DNA from: an uncultured Ferrimonas sp. | Lineage (GTDB): Bacteria > Pseudomonadota > Gammaproteobacteria > Enterobacterales > Shewanellaceae | Direction of reading: 5' to 3' | Assembly: GCF_947489035.1 (NCBI RefSeq) | Contig: NZ_CANLCI010000017.1 | Coordinates: 28,518-92,517, forward strand | DNA: 64,000 bases | Shown: positions 59,272-64,000 of the stretch, piece after piece | How positions within the stretch are numbered: the first letter of the stretch is position 1 | Layout of the letters: each line of letters opens with the position of its first letter | Notes under the pieces: model-generated | What the model was told of the DNA's origin: nothing | The model's input: the letters and a program-made list of their open reading frames with translations, nothing else | Database searches by the model: none | Position numbers and translations under genes: made by a program

Positions 59272-61911
59272 ATGACGGATATGTATGCCCAGCTTCGATC
59301 CAACGTGCACTTACTGGGAACCATCCTTGGCGATACCATGGAAGCCGAGCTCGGCAGTGAGTTTTTAAATCGGATTGAAACCGTACGTAAACTTTCTAAA
59401 GCTTCCCGTAACGGCGACGAAGGGGCCCGCGATCAGTTACTGCAAATGCTCGGAGAGCTGCACGATGATGAGCTGATCCCGTTCGCCAGTGCCTTTAACC
59501 AATTTCTTAACTTGGCTAACATCGCCGAGCAATTTCACTCGATCTCCCGCAATTGTGACGAGTTAGTGTGTGTTCCTGATCCTGTGGAGATGCTGTTAGG
59601 GCGTTTGCTCAACGGCAAACTGCAACTGCCGCCAGAGCAGCTATTAGTTGAACTGGAAAAACTGGAAGTGGATCTGGTGCTAACCGCGCACCCAACCGAG
59701 ATCACCCGCCGTACCTTAATTAATAAGTACATGGCGTTGATTGATAACTTGGGCGAGCGCGAGAACCCACAGCTGTCGGAGCGAGAAACCGCCCGTAACC
59801 AGCTGCGATTGCGTCAGCTGGTGGCGCAGATCTGGCACACCAATGAGATGCGAGACGAACGCCCAACCCCGGTAAACGAAGCGCAATGGGGCATGGCCAC
59901 CGTGGAAGCCAGCTTATGGCATGCCATTCCAGAATTTTTACGCCAGTTAAGCGAACAACTGGAACAGCAAACAGGGAAGCAACTGCCGCCACACATTGCC
60001 CCGGTAAAATTTTCCAGCTGGATGGGCGGCGATCGCGATGGCAACCCGTTTGTTACCGCAACAGTCACCGAAGAAGTGCTGCTGCGAAACCGCGTTACCG
60101 CAGCCAATTTGTACCTTGATGATCTCAACATTCTGATCAGCGAACTGTCGATGTCGAAAGCCAACGCGGCTTTACTCAGCCACAGTGGCGAGCATCGCGA
60201 ACCTTACCGAGTGGTGTTACGCCAACTGCGCAATGACCTGTTAAGCACCCTGGATTACCTTGAACAGCGATTAGCCGGTCAGCACCCTGAAATCAGCCAA
60301 AGCAACTTAATTTGGCAACAGCAAGATCTGATCGCCCCACTGCAATTGGCCTACGACAGCTTAATTGACAGTGGCATGCACCTGATTGCCAACGGCTTAC
60401 TGTTGGACACCTTGCGCCGCGTGCATGCCTTTGGTTGCACCTTGGTGCGCGTGGATATTCGTCAAAGCTCCGATCGCCATGCCGACGCCATCGCCGAGAT
60501 CACCCGCTACCTTGGCCTCGGTGATTACAATCACTGGCAAGAAGATGAAAAGCAAAGCTTCCTACTGCGCGAGTTGTCCTGCAAACGGCCACTGTTCCCA
60601 CACAATTGGGTTGCCAGTGCCGAAACCCAGGAAGTGCTCGACACCTGCAAGATGATTGGCCAGCAAAGCGAAGAAGCCTTGGGCTCTTACGTGATCTCGA
60701 TGGCAACGTCGCCATCGGACGTACTGGCCGTCGCCTTGCTCTTAAAAGAGTGCGATTGCCCCTTCACCATGGCGATTGTGCCGCTGTTTGAAACCTTATC
60801 GGATCTGGATAACGCCAGTGACGTGATGGAAAAACTGTTCAGCCTTGATTGGTACCGCGGTTATTGTCGCGGCCGCCAACAGGTGATGATCGGCTATTCC
60901 GACTCAGCCAAAGACGCCGGCGTAATGGCGGCCTCGTGGGCGCAGTACCGTGCCCAAGAAGCGTTAGTGCAAGTGGCCCGCGATGCGGATGTGGCACTCA
61001 CCCTGTTCCACGGCCGTGGTGGCAGCATCGGCCGTGGCGGCGGTCCAGCCCACGAAGCGATCCTGTCTCAGCCTCCGGGTTCCGTTGAGAGTCGCCTGCG
61101 GGTGACCGAACAAGGCGAAATGATCCGCTTCAAGTTTGGCGTGCCCAAGGTCGCGGTACAAAGTTTGGCGCTGTACACCTCTGCCGTATTGGAAGCCACC
61201 TTATTGCCGCCGCCAGTACCAAAGCCGCAATGGCGTGAAGTGATGGATGAAGTGGCCGAACATTCGGTCGCAGCCTATCGCCAAATGGTGTGTAACGAGC
61301 CGGACTTTGTGCCGTACTTCCGCGCCGCTACCCCAGAACAAGAGCTTTCCGCCTTGCCGCTGGGCAGCCGCCCGGCTAAGCGTCGCGCCAATGGCGGGGT
61401 AGAATCCCTACGCGCCATTCCGTGGATCTTCGCGTGGACCCAGAACCGACTCAATCTGCCTGCGTGGCTTGGTGCCGGTGAAGGCTTAGCGGTGATGCTC
61501 GAAAATGGTCATCGCGACACCTTACGCGAGATGTCGCAACAGTGGCCGCTATTCCGTACCCGAGTCTCCATGCTTGAGATGGTTTATGCCAAAGCCGAGC
61601 CCAATCTCGCCCGCTACTACGAGCAATTGCTGGTAAGTAAAGACTTACACCATCTTGGTGAAGACTTACGTCAACGGCTGCAGCTAGGCATCGATTGCGT
61701 ACTGGATTTGACTCAAACCGATGGCTTGATGGACTCTACCCCATGGAATAAAGAATCGGTGGCGGTACGTCATGCCTACATTGACCCGCTAAACTTCCTT
61801 CAAGCTGAGTTACTGCGCCGAGTGCGGCAGGAACAAGACAGTGAACACTTACGCCAAGCGTTAATGCTTACCATGGCAGGGATCGCCGCTGGCCTTCGTA
61901 ATACAGGATAA
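59272..61911 (+). CDS. ppc: Phosphoenolpyruvate carboxylase
   Basis: Makes oxaloacetate from PEP and bicarbonate to replenish the TCA cycle. 879 residues, the normal bacterial length. [13 protein letters not shown] (catalytic His near residue 138), [14 protein letters not shown] near 581, [10 protein letters not shown] near 541 and the C-terminal RNTG end are all present. Strong GGGAGAGGGAAG ribosome site. Divergent from argC; in E. coli argE lies between the two, here it does not. Confidence 0.98.
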   Translation: MTDMYAQLRSNVHLLGTILGDTMEAELGSEFLNRIETVRKLSKASRNGDEGARDQLLQMLGELHDDELIPFASAFNQFLNLANIAEQFHSISRNCDELVCVPDPVEMLLGRLLNGKLQLPPEQLLVELEKLEVDLVLTAHPTEITRRTLINKYMALIDNLGERENPQLSERETARNQLRLRQLVAQIWHTNEMRDERPTPVNEAQWGMATVEASLWHAIPEFLRQLSEQLEQQTGKQLPPHIAPVKFSSWMGGDRDGNPFVTATVTEEVLLRNRVTAANLYLDDLNILISELSMSKANAALLSHSGEHREPYRVVLRQLRNDLLSTLDYLEQRLAGQHPEISQSNLIWQQQDLIAPLQLAYDSLIDSGMHLIANGLLLDTLRRVHAFGCTLVRVDIRQSSDRHADAIAEITRYLGLGDYNHWQEDEKQSFLLRELSCKRPLFPHNWVASAETQEVLDTCKMIGQQSEEALGSYVISMATSPSDVLAVALLLKECDCPFTMAIVPLFETLSDLDNASDVMEKLFSLDWYRGYCRGRQQVMIGYSDSAKDAGVMAASWAQYRAQEALVQVARDADVALTLFHGRGGSIGRGGGPAHEAILSQPPGSVESRLRVTEQGEMIRFKFGVPKVAVQSLALYTSAVLEATLLPPPVPKPQWREVMDEVAEHSVAAYRQMVCNEPDFVPYFRAATPEQELSALPLGSRPAKRRANGGVESLRAIPWIFAWTQNRLNLPAWLGAGEGLAVMLENGHRDTLREMSQQWPLFRTRVSMLEMVYAKAEPNLARYYEQLLVSKDLHHLGEDLRQRLQLGIDCVLDLTQTDGLMDSTPWNKESVAVRHAYIDPLNFLQAELLRRVRQEQDSEHLRQALMLTMAGIAAGLRNTG

Positions 61912-61913
61912 GT

Positions 61914-62459
61914 ATGAAACTAGCCCACGTGGTGATATTGGCAGCCAGCACAATGCTGGCTGCTTGCTCAACCAGCTACAGCGTCAGCGAAGGCGAGCTG
62001 GAAAACTACCTTAACCAGCAGTTGCGTAAGCAGCATAAAAGTCAGGGTAATAAAGAGCTTGGGGCCGAACTGGTGCTGGGGGATAGCGAAGTGGACATTG
62101 GCGCAACGCCAGACACCATTGCGGTTACCAGCAGCGCCAGAATCAAACTCAATACACCAATCATCCCACTGCGGGCAGGGCTGAGCTTTACCTTTAGCGC
62201 TAAGCCTTATTACGATCCTGTTGATAAGGCCATCTACTTAAAAGAGGTGGAGCTAACCGAAATTTCGGCCAGCCCACGCCAAGTAGAGCAGATCCTTAAA
62301 CCGCTGGGGCAGCAGACCAGCCAATGGGTGAGCGTTATTCTGCAAAATCAGCCGGTCTATAGCTTAGATCAGAGCGATTGGCGACAAGATCTGATCGGAA
62401 GGTTTGGCCGAGAATTGAAAATCAAACCCGGTAAACTCGAGTTTGTGCTGCAACCCTGA
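61914..62459 (+). CDS. DUF1439 lipoprotein (YceB-like)
   Basis: A 181-residue lipoprotein with signal ending LAAC (Cys19). The mature part opens YSVSEGELENYLNQQL and continues with beta-rich segments (VTSSARIKLNTPIIPLRAGLSFTFSAKPYYD) of the DUF1439/YceB family, a lipid-binding-like fold of unknown function. Starts 2 nt after the ppc stop, so it should be co-transcribed. Convergent with pncC, 7 bp between stops. Confidence 0.85.
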   Translation: MKLAHVVILAASTMLAACSTSYSVSEGELENYLNQQLRKQHKSQGNKELGAELVLGDSEVDIGATPDTIAVTSSARIKLNTPIIPLRAGLSFTFSAKPYYDPVDKAIYLKEVELTEISASPRQVEQILKPLGQQTSQWVSVILQNQPVYSLDQSDWRQDLIGRFGRELKIKPGKLEFVLQP

Positions 62460-62466
62460 GCCCAAG

Positions 62467-63759
62467 TTACTCGCTTTGACACTGCTCTAAGCGAGTAAAA
62501 TAACCGTAATCGGCACAAACCGATTCACCTCGGAGGTGGCGCCGCACCATATCCAGCGCCACCGTTGCCGCCAACTTCCTCACCCCATCACGGCCATGAC
62601 GTTTATTGCCTAGGCGCAGCATCTGCGCCACATAGCCACCACGGTAGGCCAAAGCAAACGCCACCGTGCCCACCGGTTTCTCCTCGCTGCCACCATCAGG
62701 CCCAGCAACACCCGTAATGCTGATAGCAATGTCGCTATCCAGCTTAGCCCGTGCACCTTGCGCCATCGCCATTGCCGTTGCTGTCGAAACCGCGCCGTGT
62801 TCTGCCAATGTCTCTGCGCTTACGTTCAGCTCACTCTGTTTCGCGGCATTGCTGTACGTTACCCAACCGCCTTGTAAATAAGCTGAGCTGCCCGCCAAAT
62901 CCACTAAATTACTGGCCACCATGCCGCCGGTACACGATTCCGCAGTCACCAACTGTTTTCCTTGCACCAACAGCAACTGGTGACACGCCTCAGCCACGCT
63001 ATATACGTTATCCCCTAACCACGCATCACCTAACGCCGTCCGCACCTCATCAAGCAGCTGCAGCCAACGTGCGTCGGCAACCTTACCACGGCGCAGTAGC
63101 TTAATTTCAATGTAAGGCATTGAAGCGCGGTAGCCTAAATCGACACCGTCAGGCAACGACACCGACGCCAATTGCTCAGCTAATGCCGACTCGCCGTGCC
63201 CCGTAGTCAGCATCCGATACAGCTGCGACGGGGCCGTAATGGCAAACTCGCGACTAAGCCAAGGCAGGATCTCACCGTTCATCATGGTCTTCAGCTCAGT
63301 AGGTGGCCCTGGAGTAAACACAAACCACGTCCCTTGCCAGCGCACCCGAAAACCGCAAGCGGTGCCAACGGGGTTATCCACCATTACCGCCCCCGATGGC
63401 AGCAGCGCCTGCTTATTGTTGCTTGCTGGCATCGCTCGGCCATTGCGCTCAAACCAAGCCGTAATGGTATCGAGCCAACCTTGATGCAACACCAGTTCTA
63501 CGCCCATTGCTTTCGCCATCGCTTCACTGGACAGATCGTCCACCGTTGGCCCCAAGCCGCCATTGATCAACACAACATCGGCGATCCCAGCGCTGCGCGT
63601 AAACGCAGCAACCAGATCATCCATCCGATCCCCCACCGTAATCCGCGAATGGATCTCTACCCCTGCCTCTAACAGTCGCTGGCCTACCCAAGCGCCATTG
63701 GTATCGACAATTTGGCCTGACAGCACCTCTTCGCCGGTGCAGATCATCTCAATATGCAT
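62467..63759 (-). CDS. pncC: CinA family protein (NMN amidohydrolase PncC with N-terminal MoCF domain)
   Basis: 430 residues. The N-terminal molybdopterin-binding-like COG1058 domain (about 1-170: ICTGEEVLSGQIVDTNGAWVG, LINGGLGPTVDDLSSEA) is joined to the C-terminal CinA domain (about 255-415: LVTAESCTGGMVASNLVDLAGSSAYLQGGWVTYSNAAK, ISITGVAGPDGGSEEKPVGTV) that deamidates nicotinamide mononucleotide. In this full-length type the N-domain may act on ADP-ribose or be partly degenerate; I cannot tell from sequence. The gene runs away from the rRNA operon end. Confidence 0.9.
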   Translation of the reverse strand: MHIEMICTGEEVLSGQIVDTNGAWVGQRLLEAGVEIHSRITVGDRMDDLVAAFTRSAGIADVVLINGGLGPTVDDLSSEAMAKAMGVELVLHQGWLDTITAWFERNGRAMPASNNKQALLPSGAVMVDNPVGTACGFRVRWQGTWFVFTPGPPTELKTMMNGEILPWLSREFAITAPSQLYRMLTTGHGESALAEQLASVSLPDGVDLGYRASMPYIEIKLLRRGKVADARWLQLLDEVRTALGDAWLGDNVYSVAEACHQLLLVQGKQLVTAESCTGGMVASNLVDLAGSSAYLQGGWVTYSNAAKQSELNVSAETLAEHGAVSTATAMAMAQGARAKLDSDIAISITGVAGPDGGSEEKPVGTVAFALAYRGGYVAQMLRLGNKRHGRDGVRKLAATVALDMVRRHLRGESVCADYGYFTRLEQCQSE

Positions 63760-63823
63760 TGCTCATCCCTGTATGTACGTGCTCATCGCTGATTTCCTCC
63801 CAGCATACCGCTCTATACGCAAA

Positions 63824-63847
63824 AGCCCGAGTCGAATGACTCGGGCT
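63824..63847 (-). terminator. Second terminator of the incoming rRNA operon
   Basis: AGCCCGAGTC and GACTCGGGCT form a perfect 10-bp stem with a GAAT (ATTC on the minus strand) loop, followed on the minus strand by four T. It lies about 95 nt past the first terminator, a tandem arrangement common after rRNA operons. The sequence between the two (63848-63940) shows no gene. Confidence 0.75.
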
Positions 63848-63940
63848 GGGCAAAAAGAACATCAATCAACGGTGCTGCTTGGTTATCAGCACTGCAGAGA
63901 TCCCGCCGAAAACATCGCTAAACACTAAAACACCCAAACG

Positions 63941-63969
63941 AAAAAAGCCCCGTCCAAAGGACGGGGCTT
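63941..63969 (-). terminator. First terminator of the incoming rRNA operon
   Basis: Minus-strand AAGCCCCGTCC pairs with GGACGGGGCTT (loop TTT) and ends in six T (63946-63941), 13 nt past the predicted 5S end. Confidence 0.9.
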
Positions 63970-63981
63970 GATTCTAAATAA

Positions 63982-64000
63982 GTGTCTGACGATGACCTAC
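63982..64000 (-). rRNA. rrf: 5S rRNA, 3' end only (cut by window edge)
   Basis: The last 19 bases on the minus strand, GTAGGTCATCGTCAGACAC, match the conserved 3' end of gammaproteobacterial 5S rRNA (AGTAGGTCATCG followed by the 3' strand of helix I). The two terminators downstream support this. Too short for certainty on its own. Confidence 0.75.

Overview
This window is a conserved housekeeping stretch of a gammaproteobacterial chromosome. Gene content and order point to the Shewanella/Ferrimonas part of the Alteromonadales. The evidence is an E. coli-like ampE-ampD-nadC-pil-coaE-zapD-yacG-mutT-secA block joined to a complete dcw cluster, an rsmI-lpoA-yraN-diaA-dolP block, the pilMNOPQ-aroK-aroB-damX-dam-rpe-gph-trpS block, and an argCBFGH operon whose argH carries a C-terminal acetyltransferase. 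G+C looks moderate (a little over 50% by eye, not computed). I see no prophage, insertion sequence, integron or CRISPR array.

Layout. 1-2684: ampE (cut by the window edge), ampD, a membrane-anchored retropepsin-like protease and nadC. 2685-8827: the type IV pilus genes pilA, pilB, pilC and pilD, then coaE, zapD and yacG, all rightward. 8837-31079: almost everything leftward. From its promoter the dcw cluster reads mraZ, rsmH, ftsL, ftsI, murE, murF, mraY, murD, ftsW, murG, murC, ddl, ftsQ, ftsA, ftsZ, then lpxC, an M23/LytM peptidase, secA and mutT; only dciA points right. 31080-34128: the mraZ promoter with MraZ boxes, an unrecognised two-helix membrane protein, an A+T-rich gap with a candidate micro-ORF, rnpB and rsmI. 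34129-37504: lpoA, yraN, diaA, dolP. 37523-50202: trpS, gph and rpe, a TorF-like outer membrane protein, two small membrane-protein genes, then dam, damX, aroB, aroK and pilQ-P-O-N-M. 50375-52957: mrcA. 53065-59026: argCBFGH leftward with a long leader. 59272-62459: ppc and a DUF1439 lipoprotein. 62467-63759: pncC. The right edge holds tandem terminators and the last bases of a 5S rRNA on the minus strand, so an rRNA operon lies just beyond.

How it fits together. Most of the window builds the cell wall and divides the cell: precursor synthesis (murC-F, ddl, mraY, murG), polymerisation (ftsW, ftsI, mrcA with activator lpoA), the divisome (ftsZ, A, Q, L, zapD, damX), wall recycling (ampD) and LpxC for lipid A. 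Two separated loci supply a type IV pilus: the pilin, ATPase, platform and peptidase at the left, and the alignment complex and secretin at the right, the latter divergent from mrcA. The arg operon covers most of arginine synthesis, but argE is absent from between argC and ppc.

The most interesting observations are in non-coding DNA. The argC leader encodes a 16-residue peptide ending in three consecutive Arg codons, followed by a hairpin and a U-rich stretch, which suggests ribosome-mediated arginine attenuation in addition to an ArgR-type site. In two places (pilA/pilB and the porin/small-protein junction) an intrinsic terminator carries the ribosome binding site of the next gene in its 3' arm. 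PilB appears to lack about 50 N-terminal residues. Several long perfect palindromes occur between genes. A 57-codon DUF2970 gene and its translationally coupled upstream neighbour are easily missed because they are so short.
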